Numbered from the stretch's first letter, positions 1-12,062 are shown. The stretch is 64,000 nucleotides of DNA from Hippopus hippopus (GCA_946811185.2 OX328104.1:49522505-49586504); one strand, 5' to 3'. Numbers and translations: made by a program. Notes: generated by a model not told the origin, from the letters alone.

Positions 1-780
1 GTACCAGTTTCCGCTAATTTTGGAATACCAAGCTTTTGAAAGGACAAAATAGAACGGAGGTAACTCTGTTGCAGTCCGCGCTCTTGCCTCCCTCTATTGT
101 CCATGGTTCATATAATGTAAATAGTATCAATTGTTAAAGTGTTGCAATAGTCCGGTGTTAGAAAACAACTTTATTGAACGTCTTTTGTCATTAACGGTTA
201 CCGATGGTACCTTGTAACCGATGCACTTTATGCTGCGATGCTGCGCCACTCGTGAAAATATTACCGACGATGTTCACTCGATGAGATAAATTTCGATCTT
301 TCACCGCAAAAAAACAAATATCCTCTATATCTCTTTCTGTCTGTCTTTTTCTGTATGTCTGTTTCTCTCTATCTCTGTCAGTCTATTTCTCTATCTGTGT
401 GTGGGTCTCTCTCTGTCTCTCTCCTTCACTGTGCCATGGGTCGGAGAGCTTACAGTCGTCCATAATCTTTAACTTATTCTTTATTAAGTGGTCATTGATT
501 AAACAACCGATTTGTATTTAATCGGCTTTCTTTCCCTAAAGTCTAACTATTACCGAACACTATGTAACCGCAGCTTTTTTTCCCCAATTCGTTTTATTAA
601 TTACCACACAATGCCGAGTTTAAACAACCCTGGATTACAGGCTTTTGACTTTCGGTAATCAGCAGTTTCTTCTTTTTCCACAATGTTTTCTAACACACAA
701 GAAACAAACTAAATTATATGACCCACATTTAATTTATCATCTGCCTTAGATCTAAGATATAATATTATTATGCGTGTTAT
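1..780. other. No gene seen; CT-rich simple repeat
   Basis: Noncoding. It holds a diffuse TCTG/TCTC-rich tract at about 330-425. The stretch 255-312 matches 51454-51515 in inverted orientation, so it is a dispersed repeat. No supported coding frame. Confidence 0.4.
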
Positions 781-781
781 T

Positions 782-1008
782 CCTCTACCGCACAATGCCG
801 ACTTTTAACGACCCTGGAAAAGAAGCCTTTTGAAAACATTGTGGGAAAAGGAGGAAAATGCTGGTACCCAGCATTTTCTCCTTTTCCCAAAACGTTTTCT
901 ACCCTATTAAAGAAAAGTTGCACCATTTTAGCCACATTGAAATTGTCGTCTGCAAATGCTTTCAGTTTGGACAGGGCTAAAATTTTGTCGTCTGGTAAAC
1001 GGTTAAAG
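782..1008 (+). repeat. Family A hairpin MITE
   Basis: Starts CTCTACCGCACAATGCC and ends GGTAAACGGTTAA. The core is a palindrome around 831-893 (GAAAACATTGTGGGAAAAGG and its reverse). Family A has inverted ends of the form TTAACCCTTTACCA, is about 230 bp long and recurs throughout both flanks. Confidence 0.7.
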
Positions 1009-1117
1009 AGTTAAACCTCAGCACAGCGCCGAATAAACCCAACAGGTATTCTCAGTCTAGAAATAAGACCCAAATAGTTGTAATTTCACGGTTGCCTTTG
1101 TCAACAGTGTGCTAGCA

Positions 1118-1183
1118 AAGCGGACAGTGTAGATCACTGATCAGACTGCACGTTTTGTGCAGTCTGATCTTGATCTACATTGG
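1118..1183. repeat. Family B hairpin core
   Basis: Inverted repeat of the GGACAGTGTAGATC...GATCTACACTGTCC type around a TGCACGTTTTGTGCA centre. Only the core of the family B element is clear here. Confidence 0.6.
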
Positions 1184-1215
1184 CCAAATAGGTTACTATG
1201 TTTGTGAAAGGCCCT

Positions 1216-1440
1216 TTAACTCGTTACCAAACGACAAAATTTTAGTCTTCTTCAAATTGAAAGAAGTTGTGTACAATAAATTAACGTGGCTCCAATGGGA
1301 TTTGCGATTAAAACGGTAGAAAACTTTATGCGAAAAGGAGAAAATACTGGTAAACAGCAGGTTCTCCTTTTCCCACAATGCTTTCAAATAGCCTTCTATC
1401 TGTAAGCATTAAAATCACTCAGTTTGACTCTTTATCCCAT
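1216..1440 (-). repeat. Family A copy, inverted and degraded
   Basis: Reads TTAACTCGTTACCAAACGAC at the left and carries a damaged GAGAAAATACTGG hairpin at about 1337-1385. The small open frames across it are by-products of the palindrome. Confidence 0.5.
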
Positions 1441-1613
1441 CCCCTCACCGTTCCATGCTGTCGTGAAAATATTTAGTTTAAGAACATTTTTTATAGGACG
1501 TTAAAAGCGCTGTCCAAGTAACTGATTGAAATACCTGCGGAATCATCCATGGTATTCCATAAATTCCATGATTAATTTTGGCGTTTTCACAAATAAATGG
1601 GTATCGAAACAAG

Positions 1614-1664
1614 CAGATCGAGATCAGACTGCCTGGAAATACAGGCTGATCTTGATCTACTCTT
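1614..1664. repeat. Family B hairpin core
   Basis: AGATCGAGATCAGACTGCC pairs with GGCTGATCTTGATCT. It is a short core copy without clear ends. Confidence 0.5.
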
Positions 1665-1896
1665 TTGCCACAAGTCTTCAGGGATTGAAATGCAAGGAAA
1701 TACAAATCAGAATCAGAAAAGATTGGAAACATTACTTGTATTAGATTGATTAGGCTATATAATTTTGGTTTGTTTGTTTGAATGGCTGTTCCTTGAAAAC
1801 TGCTTCAGCAAAGCACTGCAGAGTCGAAACTTTGGTCATACATAAGTGAGGTGTTACCGTTATCTGACTGAAATAATGTTGAAAGCAGCGTAAGAT

Positions 1897-2002
1897 ATCC
1901 ATCGATCGATCGATCGATCGATCAATCGATCCATCCATCCATCCATCCGTTCGTCCGTCCACATCGGTCGGTCGATCGATCGATAAATCAATCAATCAAT
2001 CA
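1897..2002. repeat. ATCG/ATCC tetranucleotide microsatellite
   Basis: Compound tract of ATCG, ATCC and CGTC units, then AATC units. The open frame across it (rich in Asp, Arg, Ser) is a repeat product. Confidence 0.8.
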
Positions 2003-2409
2003 ACAACCGTTTGAGTTATGTTTTCAGTCACTTTCGCATCGCCTTCCCGAAATCCCAGTGCTGCTGGGATCGAATCCAGAACCCCCATGTATGAATTCAC
2101 CCAACCATATAATCGAGCTGTGCGGGACATGCAGGCTCGTTTCGAGTCTCCAAAAACTTTCTCAGGTTACAGAAAGGACATTTAAATAAAAAAAAAACTT
2201 TTTAAAATTTTGAAAAAGAAAAAACTTAAAAAATGTATGACATTGTACAAAAAATATGATGTTGATTTTTCAGCGTGAAATATGAACATAGAGGCTCGTT
2301 ACGTCTTTTACCCCTGAATATTGAAAGATGTTTAATTGGAAGTTTTCCAAATTCTGTCTACAAAACTGTTAAACTGCATTAGCATAAAAATTGGAATTTG
2401 CACAATAAT

Positions 2410-2671
2410 ATGTGCCATGCTCTGCCAGAAGGGGATTCAATACATCTCTGTGATACATTGTACTATGCAAGTTACGACATAACTGGGGATCTCTAAAATC
2501 CATTTTGTTTAACAACCGACTGAATCAAGAAGTAGAACGGTCCTTCGACATACAAAAATTTTAAAGATATCAAAAGTTTTCGGCCCACGTCAGCCTGAGC
2601 TGATTTTTCAGGCTGACTATGGGTCAATACATTTTTTCAGATGCATTTAACCCCCTTTTAACAGAGCATGG
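2410..2671. repeat. Family C element
   Basis: Inverted ends GCCATGCTCTG / CAGAGCATGGC with a GTCAGCCTGAG...CAGGCTGAC palindrome near the right side. Family C elements are about 250 bp with these ends and recur through the window. Confidence 0.65.
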
Positions 2672-2677
2672 CTAATA

Positions 2678-2681
<4 letters not shown>

Positions 2682-2712
<31 letters not shown>
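2682..2712. repeat. GA dinucleotide microsatellite
   Basis: Uninterrupted GA tract directly after the family C element. The region 2713-3165 shows nothing else that I can support. Confidence 0.8.
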
Positions 2713-2716
<4 letters not shown>

Positions 2717-3169
2717 ACTTTTTACTTACAGTTGCTTTATATACATCCTTAATATGTTATTGTTCACCTTCAATATATCCAAGTAAATCGTAAATGAAGG
2801 AAAACTAAAATAGAATCAATATACAACCAAAATTCAAAACTGTTCACACTATCACACTAGACATAAAATGCAATCACTTTTCCAAACAGTAAAACCAAAA
2901 TTAAAATAAATGAAATTCTTTTAAAGCACGAAACACTTAAAATCCAAAAAGCCGTCTCGCACACGTTCTGCTGCTCTTAAATCTACTTGACTGTTATTTT
3001 TTTATATTGAAAGTAGATCGCAATTTTACATCGAATTTAATCCGCTAGACATCAAAAAAATTATAGAGGGGATGTATAACTTCTACAATATATGTATTTT
3101 ATCTTCAATCAGGTCTTTTCTTCGTTATTATATAGCCGTCCTTTTACTCACGATAGCCTGCAGAGTGAG

Positions 3170-3390
3170 TATTTTAACCTATTGGCTGCTAAGCGCGACT
3201 CAAGGACCTTTTGCGGACAGTTTAGATCAAGATCAGACTGCACAGAACGTGCAGTCTGATCTTGGATCTACGCTGTCCTATGAGGAGTATTTTTGTTTTC
3301 TTAAAAAATAAGTTTTAAATAGCAACATTGGCTTCTTTACCATCGGCTTTAAAGTTTCATTTAACCTACTTGGCAGCTTAAGGGTTGAAC
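3170..3390 (+). repeat. Family B MITE, full copy
   Basis: Begins near TTAACCTATTGGCTGC, has the TTTGCGGACAGT...ACTGTCC hairpin at about 3212-3281 and ends in GGCAGCTTAAGGGTT. Inverted ends of the form TTAACCCTT are typical of family B. Confidence 0.65.
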
Positions 3391-3409
3391 TATAATGTCT
3401 TTGATAAAT

Positions 3410-3780
3410 GATGCTATCTCTGTCTCTGTGTTTCCTTTTTTTGTCTGTCTGTCTGTCTGTCCCACTAACTGTCTGTCTGTCTGTCCCACTATCTGTCTGT
3501 TTTTCTGTCCCACTTTCTGTCCCATTGTCTGTCTGTCTGTCCGTTCGTCCGCCCTTCTGTCTGTCTAGGTATCACAAGGGCCCGTATAATAAATGTTTTA
3601 AACCATATCTTTGATGAAGACCTTAGGTCACTTTGTCTGTCCGTCTGTCCGCTGGCTGTTTACTGGCGGTCTGTCTGTCTGTCTGTCTGTCTTGGCATCA
3701 CGATGACCTGTAACTTGAGTATTTTTACACCTTTGTTTCTCTTTCTTTTAATTTGTTTGTCTGTTTGTCTGGGTATTTTT
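3410..3780. repeat. TGTC-rich tetranucleotide tracts
   Basis: Interrupted TGTC arrays at 3443-3465, 3471-3485, 3527-3565 and 3668-3695. Open frames rich in Leu, Ser, Val and Cys across it are repeat products. Confidence 0.75.
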
Positions 3781-4004
3781 GCGGACAGATAACGTTTAGT
3801 AAAAGATATGATTGCAATTAACGCACAGGCTAATCTTGATCTATACAGCCCGATATCAAATGCGATACTCAGATTTCGATCCTTTGTTCAAACTATGGAA
3901 TGGCCACTTTATCAACCAGCATTTTACAGACTCACTCACAAAATTTTATTACGGCCAATAGTAAAATCAGAATTAAGTTCTTTTCCTGTAAAAATACGGT
4001 ATAG

Positions 4005-4075
4005 GACCGTGCTGATCCAAGATCAGACTTCTCGTTTTGTGCAGTTCGATCTTGATCTACACTGTCCACAAAAGC
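4005..4075. repeat. Family B hairpin core
   Basis: GATCCAAGATCAGACT pairs imperfectly with GATCTTGATCTACACTGTCC. Neighbouring ends are not clear. Confidence 0.5.
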
Positions 4076-4369
4076 GTATTGAATCGCAGTTGGCATCAGA
4101 ATACATAAACAGGTTAGTGTTGAAAGCATGCGGAAAAGTAAAAAAAAAAACATAGCTTCAGTGAGACAACGAACTGTGAAACTTAGCCAAAAATTGCCAA
4201 TTATTAGTTTAAAGAGGAACTGATTTTTGTTGCAGTTAAAGGTGAGTGTGGGGCGGGGGGAAAGAAAACGGGTCTACATTCATGCTCTTCAGTTCAGTTT
4301 TGTCAAGAACTAAATTCCTAACACCCAAGTGTTAGAATAAGATTAAGAAAGCTATTTAAATCTTATCCT

Positions 4370-4572
4370 ACTAAATAAGTGAAATGAAACTTTCAAGCCG
4401 ATAGTAAAAACACAAATGTTGCTATTTCAAAGGTATTTCTGGAGAAAAAATGTCTCCTTATCGGACAGTGTAGATCCAAGATCAGACTGCACGTTCTGTG
4501 CAGTCTGATCTTGGATCTACACTGTCCGCTAAAAGGTCCTCCAGTCGCGCTAAGCAGCCTTAGGGTTAAAAT
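4370..4572 (-). repeat. Family B MITE, full copy
   Basis: Long near-perfect hairpin at about 4463-4529 (CGGACAGTGTAGATCCAAG and its reverse around GTTCTGTGC). The ends run from a CTAAATAAGTGAAATGAAAC side to GCAGCCTTAGGGTTAA. Confidence 0.7.
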
Positions 4573-4687
4573 GGTAGGCGAATGGGGACCCAAAGGTACA
4601 AACTCAACAATACGATCACCAGTTCACGGAGGATCCCTATAAGATAACGCGTAAGCCCTAGCAAGGAAAAAAAAATTGACTTTATTT

Positions 4688-4870
4688 TAACTCTTTTTCC
4701 AAACAACCCCGAATTTTAACTGCAAAAAGTGTGGAAAAAGAAGGAAATGCTGATAACCAGCATCTTCTTTTCTCACAATGTTTTCTATCTTTCCGAAAAG
4801 ATATCTTATCCATTAAGTCACACTTGATCTGTCGTCTGCAAATGCTTCTGTCGTCTGATAAAGAGTTAAA
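4688..4870 (+). repeat. Family A hairpin MITE
   Basis: A shorter copy with a GTGGAAAAAGAAGGAAATGC / GCATCTTCTTTTCTCAC hairpin at about 4731-4780 and an end in GATAAAGAGTTAA. The region 4871-5195 holds nothing further that I recognise. Confidence 0.6.
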
Positions 4871-5198
4871 GGTCTGCAAAGTTGTATTTCACATCTATGA
4901 AAGTGTTATAAAACCTTTGATAGCGACCCAGACAAAAAATAAATAAAGCTTTGATACGGAGGGACCGTTTTGCCACCAAGTCTATGTATAATCTCAGTTT
5001 CTTTTCGATATTCTACTAACAACGTGCCATGTGAGTGATAACTGTTTTGACATAATTATTTTAGGCTTCTGACCTACATTTGGTGGTATTAGTCCCGAAT
5101 GAATAAATAATAAATTGCGATTGGTCAGAAGTATGAATATATTTATTCTACTGGCCTCTGCAGGCCTTTTTGCGGGCCTACTTATGACACCAATGTGG

Positions 5199-5457
5199 CC
5201 AGCAACACGCGAAAAGGGGCATTCGGACATTTGCGTAAAGTATAGTCTCGGATCAGCCTGCGCAGTCCGCGCAGGCTAATCTGAAACGACACTTTCCGTT
5301 TTCATGTAATTTTCTGTTTTGAGCAAGTCTACTGTAGCACAAAATCTAATGTAGTCGTAAAGTGCCGTCTCGGATTAGCCTGCGCGGACTGCGCAGGCTG
5401 ATCCTAGACGACACTTAACGCAAATGTCCAAATGCCACTTTTCGTGTGTTGCAAGCC
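5199..5457. repeat. Family D element
   Basis: Inverted ends (GCAACACGCGAAAAGGGGCA / TGCCACTTTTCGTGTGTTGC) and two internal palindromes, GCCTGCGCAGTCCGCGCAGGC near 5254 and its partner near 5380. It is closely related to 14149-14410. Nothing else is seen from 5458 to 5879. Confidence 0.75.
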
Positions 5458-5879
5458 ATATACAACGTTGGTACCACTAGTTGATACTCTGCGGCGCTCA
5501 TTTACACTTGAAAATGGATATGATTGGGGATAATAAAAATCTCTTGGTAATTTTATGCTTTACTTGATAATCCATTGTACATTCTACATCTGTTTATAGA
5601 AACACCATTTTAGCAGTAACTGCTCCCTTTCCAACCATGAGTTGGATTACGAGTTAATCTCTAAAACATAATTATCTAACCGAATGTTTGACATTTCCAT
5701 GACATACGAAACAATGAGGAAAAAGAGGCAGTTACTGGTGAGGTTACTTTTCAGTGTTTCTCTTCATAGTGAATCATAACAGAGTTTAAATATTTAGATT
5801 CCAGTATATCTTACGCCGTTCATCTTTTCTTATAAAGATCTTTCTTGTTCAATATCTTGTTCTATCGCGGCGTCCAGTG

Positions 5880-6070
5880 AACCTATTAAGCTTTCCTGGA
5901 GTTTTCTTTTAACAATACTTTGCACACCATTCTTTTCAAGCCACTGGCTACTGCCCCACGGTAATATCGTTCAAAGTGCTCAGCAATGAGAGGGGTACAA
6001 ATTCTGTCGCTTTGACTATCATCAATCCTGGGAAATGAACCAGGGACCTGCGCGTTTATAGCCCTGTTGT
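5880..6070 (-). repeat. tRNA-derived SINE, fragment
   Basis: Shares TTTCCTGGAGTTT, CTTTGCACA, TCAGCAATGAGAG and a CCTGGGAAATGAACCAGG box B-like end with the SINEs at 7180-7420 (opposite strand) and 38690-38990. The open frame in it is not a gene. Confidence 0.5.
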
Positions 6071-6639
6071 CTTGTAAAGAGATAAAATATGGACGATGGT
6101 CCCAATAGGCTTTCATATCCTCCAAATACCAAATTAAATTATATCTGCCGACGGAGACGCAATCCCCTGCATGGGATGATATATTTTTGCAGTCGTTACA
6201 TTTTGATTAAACATTTTATTCAACGCACGTGCAATTGCTCTTTTCATCCTTCACAGAAAACGAATCATTGATTTGTAAATCACACGCTTGAGTACAGACG
6301 AGCCCCGCCTACTTTTCTGTTGAACATGTCATAATGGAGGGTGTGCTTTGGGTGGCCCGGTGGGTCAGCTGAGGGAAGCTGAAGTTGGGGTTCAGTTATC
6401 TGTAAATGGTTTCACACCGGTGACACTTTGGTACACTAAAACCAGAGTATGAAATGCACTGTCTTTGACCGTCTGTTGCTCAGGAATCGTGATGTTTATT
6501 TCTCTGAATTGTATGCGCAAAGGCCTCTACAAAAAGTTGAGAAAGTTGCATCATGAGAAAACCATGTTTTTTTCACTGTTTCTTTTCAAACACAACTACT
6601 GTTGAAATTCGAGATAAAAAGTGGTCCTTACGGGTTCTT

Positions 6640-7040
6640 AGTATCCGTGTAACACCGTAAAGGAAAGCCCGGGTCGTGTAATCAGTGTAACACTGGAACG
6701 GAATGCTATGGGGTCATGACATTTATGTGACACCGGAAAGGCATGCTTACGGGCCGTAGTATCCTTGTAACACCAAAACGGACTGCCTGCTCGAAGCGGT
6801 ATCGGTGTAACAATGGAAAGGAATGCTTCCGGGTTGTAGTGTCCGTGTAACACCGAAACAGAATAATTCCGGGTCGTAGAATCCTTGTAACATATACACC
6901 GAATGCTTCCTGATCTTGGTATCCGTATCATACCGGAACGGAGTGCTAATGACACGAAGTATATCTATCGGTGTAACACCGGAACTGAATGTTTACTGGT
7001 GGTAGCAACCGTGTAACATCGAACGGATTGCTTCCAGGTG
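6640..7040. repeat. 40-bp period minisatellite
   Basis: About ten diverged units spaced 40 bp apart (one interval near 47), each with a GTGTAACACCGGAACGGAAT-type block followed by GCTTCCGGGTCGTA. The GTAACAC landmarks fall near 6648, 6686, 6726, 6766, 6806, 6846, 6886, 6926, 6973 and 7012. Confidence 0.8.
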
Positions 7041-7179
7041 GAAAGGGTAGAGGCAGTCCTTGCAAATTTTATACTCGGCACTTCTGCTCGACTGTTTCAT
7101 CAGAAAAGATGAAAGATCAAGATTAAAATTTATGTCTGGGATCTTAATTTGATGGTTCCCCAATAGAGTGATTATAATC

Positions 7180-7420
7180 ATGAGATTTCTTTGGGAACTA
7201 TTTGCTGTCCGTGGCCACATCTTGAGACCAGGGAAGTTGCTGGTTCAAACCCCCTACTCGGCCTATTTCTTTCCAAAGTTTAATGATAGTCATTGCAACA
7301 GCATTCATTCCTCTCTCACCGCTGATCATTGTTTGAGAAAGGTTATGTGGAAAAGCAGTCAGTGGCTTGGAAAGAATGTTGTGCAAAATACTGTTAAAAG
7401 AAACCTAAGGGACACACGGA
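7180..7420 (+). repeat. tRNA-derived SINE
   Basis: Has a GTGGCCACA...GGTTCAAACC promoter-like head (box B at about 7232) and the body shared with 38690-38990, including CAAAGTTTAATGATAGTCAT and GTGCAAAATACTGTTAAAAG. Confidence 0.55.
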
Positions 7421-7457
7421 TAGATGCACTGGCAAACAACCGAACGAAAAAACGAAC

Positions 7458-7501
7458 AAACGAACGATCGGACGGACAGACGGACGGACGGACGGACGGT
7501 A

Positions 7502-7538
<37 letters not shown>

Positions 7539-7540
7539 TT
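7458..7540. repeat. GACG/GACA tetranucleotide microsatellite
   Basis: Compound GGAC and AGAC tract following the SINE tail, with an AACG-rich leader. Confidence 0.8.
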
Positions 7541-7582
7541 CTACGGAACTTGAAGCTTACTTTGTTTGAACAAAAATAACAG

Positions 7583-7652
7583 CGGACGGTGAAGATCAAA
7601 ACCAAACTCCACGTTCTGTGCAGTCTGATTTTGATATACATTGTCTGCACAA
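7583..7652. repeat. Family B hairpin core (degraded)
   Basis: GCGGACGGTGAAGATCAAAA...TTTTGATATACATTGTCTGC inverted repeat around CACGTTCTGTGCAG. Confidence 0.5.
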
Positions 7653-7736
7653 AGGTATTCAAGTCACCTATGGCAGTGATATAGTAAAATACATTCAAAT
7701 TGTTGGCAGTACGTCTAATCTTAACAGTATTCCTCA

Positions 7737-7786
7737 TACAATACAATACAATACAATACAATACAATCCATACAATACAATACATT
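7737..7786. repeat. ACAAT pentanucleotide repeat
   Basis: About nine ACAAT units with small interruptions. Confidence 0.75.
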
Positions 7787-7788
7787 AG

Positions 7789-8012
7789 AGCTATGCTCTG
7801 GGAAAAGGGGGCCTGATGCATCTGCAAAAAATATCGATCCATGTCAGCCTGCGCAGTTCGATGTTTGTAACCTTTTTACATGTCCTAGAACCAGTCTACC
7901 TCATGATTTAGTCCGTTGTGAGACAAAATGGGCTTTATGGATCCATTATCATGTGATGACTTGCTTGGTATAATGCATCAGGGAGTTTCGTTAAGCCCCT
8001 TTTTTCCAGAGC
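7789..8012 (+). repeat. Family C element
   Basis: Left end GAGCTATGCTCTGGGAAAAGG, right end TTTTTTCCAGAGCATGCTC. The central GTCAGCCTGCGCAG arm has lost its inverted partner. 8013-8328 is A/T-rich with a short direct duplication of GATAAATGGTC-type sequence (8101 and 8150) and no gene. Confidence 0.7.
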
Positions 8013-8328
8013 ATGCTCATTTTATTTGCTTCTATGTAAACTATGTACATTACGCAAAATAATAATAAATAAATACAAAAATAGTCAACGTGATGTTTTT
8101 TGATAAATGGTCAACTTGAAACAAGACTTGAGAGTAAGATGTTTTTTTGATAAATGGTCTACTTGAAACAAGACTTGTAAGTAAAATACTTATTTAAAGA
8201 CTGAAAATAATAAAATGAATGGTTGAATAACCTATTGGATATCTTTTTCATAAGAACATTCATAATCTTTCGGTAATAAGATTATACACGCATTGTTTAA
8301 CAACATTCTTAAATGTCATTGAGACATA

Positions 8329-8800
8329 TTTACCGTTTAACCAAACAATCCCGAGCTTTAAAGGACCCTTATGACATTGCCGTTTGAAAACATTGTAGGA
8401 AAAGGAGAAAATGCTGGTAACCAGCATTTTCTCCTTTTCCAACAATGTTTTCGTCCTGTTTAAGACAAAGCCAATCTTTTAAGTCACATTCAATATGTTG
8501 TCTGCAAATGCTCTCAATTCGGATGAATCAAAACTTTTTTTTTGTTTTCTAAAGAGTTAACCCTGAACAATCTTTAGTTTTAACGACCACGAGGAAGAAG
8601 CCTTCAGAAAAAAAAAATGTGAGTATATGAGAAGATGCTGGTAACTGGCATTTCCTTCATTTCGCACAATGCGTCCTACCTTTTCAGAGAACCTGAGGTC
8701 ATTTGTACCTATTTCAAAACTGTCGACTGCAGACACTTTCGACTTTGAAGAGTCCAAAAACTTGTCATTTTAAAAAAAAGATTCAACGTTGGATTAACTC
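8329..8800 (+). repeat. Two adjacent family A copies
   Basis: The first copy (8329-8562) has a near-perfect hairpin at 8384-8450. The second (8563-8800) is strongly decayed, with a GAGAAGATGCTGG / GCATTTCCTTC core. Confidence 0.6.
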
Positions 8801-9002
8801 TTCTCAAAATAAAGAAAACGTTGGACATATCTAAACCCAAAGCATATTGCAAAGGACAAAATTAAATGTGGTCCAAATGGTTGAATTTGTCTTTGACAGG
8901 TTAACATACGAAGTAGAGAAAAAGAAAACGATGGTTACCGGCATTTTCATCTTTTTCCAAGATGCTTTCAAAAGTCATTTTCCTCGATGTCCTGAACTCT
9001 TA

Positions 9003-9212
9003 GGCTGCCAAGCGTGACTCAATGCGCTTTTGCGGCCTGTGTCGATCATGATCAGACTGCACAGAAGGTGCAAATTGATCTTGGATCTACACTGTCTGAT
9101 GAGGAGATATTTTCTTTCCAAAAATATAACTTTGAAATTGCAATATTTGTTTTTTTTTTTTAGTATTGACTGAAAAGTTTCGTTTAACTTATTTCGCACG
9201 TTAAGGGTTACC
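9003..9212 (+). repeat. Family B MITE, full copy
   Basis: Begins AGGCTGCCAAGCGTGACTC, hairpin at about 9034-9100, ends CGCACGTTAAGGGTTA. Confidence 0.65.
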
Positions 9213-9234
9213 GCACAGGATTGTTTGGTAAAGG

Positions 9235-9462
9235 GTTAATCCTTTACCACACAATCCCGAATTGTACGACCCTGGGGAAGAAGCCTTTAGAAAATATTGT
9301 GGGAAAAGGAGAAAATGCTGGTAACCATCATTTTCTCCTTTTCCCACAATGTTTTTACCCTAGCAAATGCAGAGATCACCATTTAAGCAACATTTAGTTT
9401 GCCGTATGCAAATGCTTTCATTTTGGTCCAGTCCAAGATTTTGTCGTTTGGTAAAGGGTTAA
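9235..9462 (+). repeat. Family A hairpin MITE, well preserved
   Basis: Inverted ends TTAATCCTTTACCACACAA / TTGTCGTTTGGTAAAGGGTTAA and a long palindromic core at 9290-9353. A useful reference copy of the family. No gene is seen from 9463 to 10529. Confidence 0.75.
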
Positions 9463-10529
9463 ACGATTAACTTTTACCGTTAGGTTGACCCAGTAGACGC
9501 TTCATCGAACACGACATTTCACTTGACCACAAATCTAGTCAATTTGTCACGCTTTTTTCATGCCATTGTGTTGATACAGCGAGCTTTCTTGCCCCATTCA
9601 GAGCCATAACGGAAAACTCAGGGGCCTAGCGGACGGCATAAATTCAAGACTAGACTGCACCTTAGATCTATGCCGCCCGCTTGTTTTAGCAGGGATTCTA
9701 TATAACATGTTATATACGATCCCCGGTTTTAGTCAAGCCTGTAATATAAGAATCTTTCCGAGTTTCAGTGGATTGAATATTCAAGAGTTGACAGATGTCG
9801 AGTTTATAAATATATTCAGAGCTGGAAGTGCCCATCTAATTTTCGAAGGAAAGACATGAATGTGTTCGTTGTTCCCAAGATATAATTGGGGAAATGTGAG
9901 CATCGAAAAAGTCTCGAAAGCCCACTGAAAGAAACCACTACATTTCAACAGAAACTCTTCCAGCGCTTGCTTCATAGACTAGATCTCGTTTGACGGCTGA
10001 AATACAATCCTCTGAAACTCAAACACAGAAAGGCTTTGATATTTTAGGTATAACTAAACAAACGAACGGTTTAGATCCAAAGTCAGACTGCACGGCTTTA
10101 CCAAACCAAAACAGTTCACGCTATTAAAAGAAAAAAACAGACAAGTGTTTGCATTTTTCGCCGTAACTGAATCTTCTGGCTTTCGACCAACTTTTTGGTA
10201 TTGATGACAAACAAATAGAAAGAAATATGTAATTGGTCAAAATTGTAGACATTTTATTCCGAGGGTCTCCGCCTCTTTGCTGACAAATTTACGCCATATT
10301 TTTTTTTATAAAGATGGTTCTTGTTCTATCTGTCAAACCATTTTTCCGTGTCTTTTCTTTCTTACATTATTTCTGTTTTATATTTTACTTTTACTCCCTG
10401 TGTCGTCTCTCCTGTTATACTCTCTCTCCCTCTTTCAATAGATAGCTTGTCGTCTCTCATGTTATACTCTGTCTCTCTCTTTCTCTCAATAGCATTATTG
10501 ATAAGTTATGTTATTGTTCAGCAATGCTT

Positions 10530-10736
10530 CAACCCTTAACCTGCTAGATAACTGAAATGAAACGTTCAAGCCGATAGTGACACCAAATTTTGCTATTTCA
10601 ACGTTATTTCTTTGAAGGAAAAATCTCCTGATCGGACAGTGCAGGTCCAAGATCAGACTGCACATTCTGTGCAATTTGATCATGATCTACACTGTCCGCT
10701 AAAGGGTCCGTGAGTCGAGCTTAGCAGCCTAAGGGT
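10530..10736 (-). repeat. Family B MITE, full copy
   Basis: Ends TTAACCTGCTAGATAACTGA and GCAGCCTAAGGGTT. The hairpin at about 10634-10700 contains ATCGGACAGTGCAGGTCC. Confidence 0.65.
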
Positions 10737-11798
10737 TCATGAAAAAAAGAAGAATCGTGTTACAGTTAATAATTTTTCGCCAAGTTCCTCATATCGTGCA
10801 TAACACTTTCTTTTTCAGTTGATAAAAATGTGGAGCAAAGACAAAAATATAGTATTTCAACTGAGATTTATGATGATATGGGAGTGTCTTTAAGCAAAAG
10901 TCATTGCAAATGGAGAAACTGATTCGTGCTAACAATAGGCTGTTACTTGTAACTATGATTTGGGAAAAAAATGTCAGAACACGTTGGTATGGGTTAGGGC
11001 TATGTCGGCCATTGAGGGACTCGAATGAAATATTTTATAAAGTGTCGCATGGGGTATTTTTATTGACATAAAAGGCTTCCTGCTGGTAAAGAGATTTGAA
11101 ATCATTATGACCCGTGGTCAACTATTAGATTCACGTCAACTCAATTGAATGTAGTGTGTGTTTTTATTTGTCTGTTATGGTTCACATAAAATATACTTAG
11201 AGAGAGAGAGAGCGAGAGAGCGAGAGCGAGAGAGAGAGGTGGGATACTCTTTTTGTTACTTTCCGAGAGATGTTACAGAAGAGGTTACGTACCCGTAAAG
11301 TGTGTCGCTAATCGGTACCCCGGGGCCTTGATTCATACCAAAGCAAATTCATGTAATAGAGAATGGTCCATTTCTTGATCTATCTGGAAAACTTTTCAAC
11401 AAAATGAGAGACGGTGAGGAAAAAGAGGCAATTGCTCGCGATGCTACTTTTTATTAGTATCATTTTTTTTTTGTTATTTTACTTCATATTGAGCCACAAA
11501 TGAGTTTCAATATTTAAATTACAGTATCTCTTACGCCGTCTATCTTTTTTAAAGATTTTCTTCTTAACCCTTTGGCTGCCAAGCGCGACAGGGCGCTTTT
11601 GCAGACAGTCTGGAAATTGTCCTTGAGTCGTGCTAAGCAGCCTAAGGATTAAGAAAGAAATTCAGCTCTCACTTCAGCTAATCTGTGATGCCCAGAGCAA
11701 GCAATACTGATAAAACCATACCGCCAATTGTCTATATTTAGACATCAAGGTCACGTGACACGGTTGACCAATCACATTTTATATTACACTCAATCCTT
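10737..11798. other. No gene seen; GA microsatellite inside
   Basis: Contains a GA/GCGA tract at 11201-11238 and a small fragment of family B at about 11570-11655. Otherwise I find no supported feature. Confidence 0.4.
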
Positions 11799-12062
11799 TA
11801 GCACAATTTTGATTTTTAAAAGAGACGGCTTTTGAAAGGCTTGTGGATAAAAGGGGAAAATGCTGTGCTTTGCAGACGACAAATTAAAAAGTGGGTCATA
11901 CTATGGGATATGTCTTTAAAAGGACAGAAAAATATTCTGGAGAAGAAATTAGAAGAAAACCGATGGTTACAAGCACTTTCTCCTTTGCCCACAACGTGTT
12001 CGAAAATCTATCTAAGCGTCAATAAAACTCTTGGTTTGTGCTGTAAGGAGGTCAATTCATAT

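Noticed and set aside
1750..1995. Asp/Ser/Arg-rich frame
   Set aside because: Direct translation of the ATCG microsatellite.
3408..3614. Leu/Ser/Val/Cys-rich frame that resembles a secreted peptide
   Set aside because: Translation of the TGTC tetranucleotide tract.
1196..11000. Many 60-80 residue open frames across the left flank, some with recurring peptide text such as FSFSHNVF or DQDQTAQN
   Set aside because: They are translations of family A and B palindromes and recur wherever those repeats occur. No start context, splice signals or family similarity supports them.
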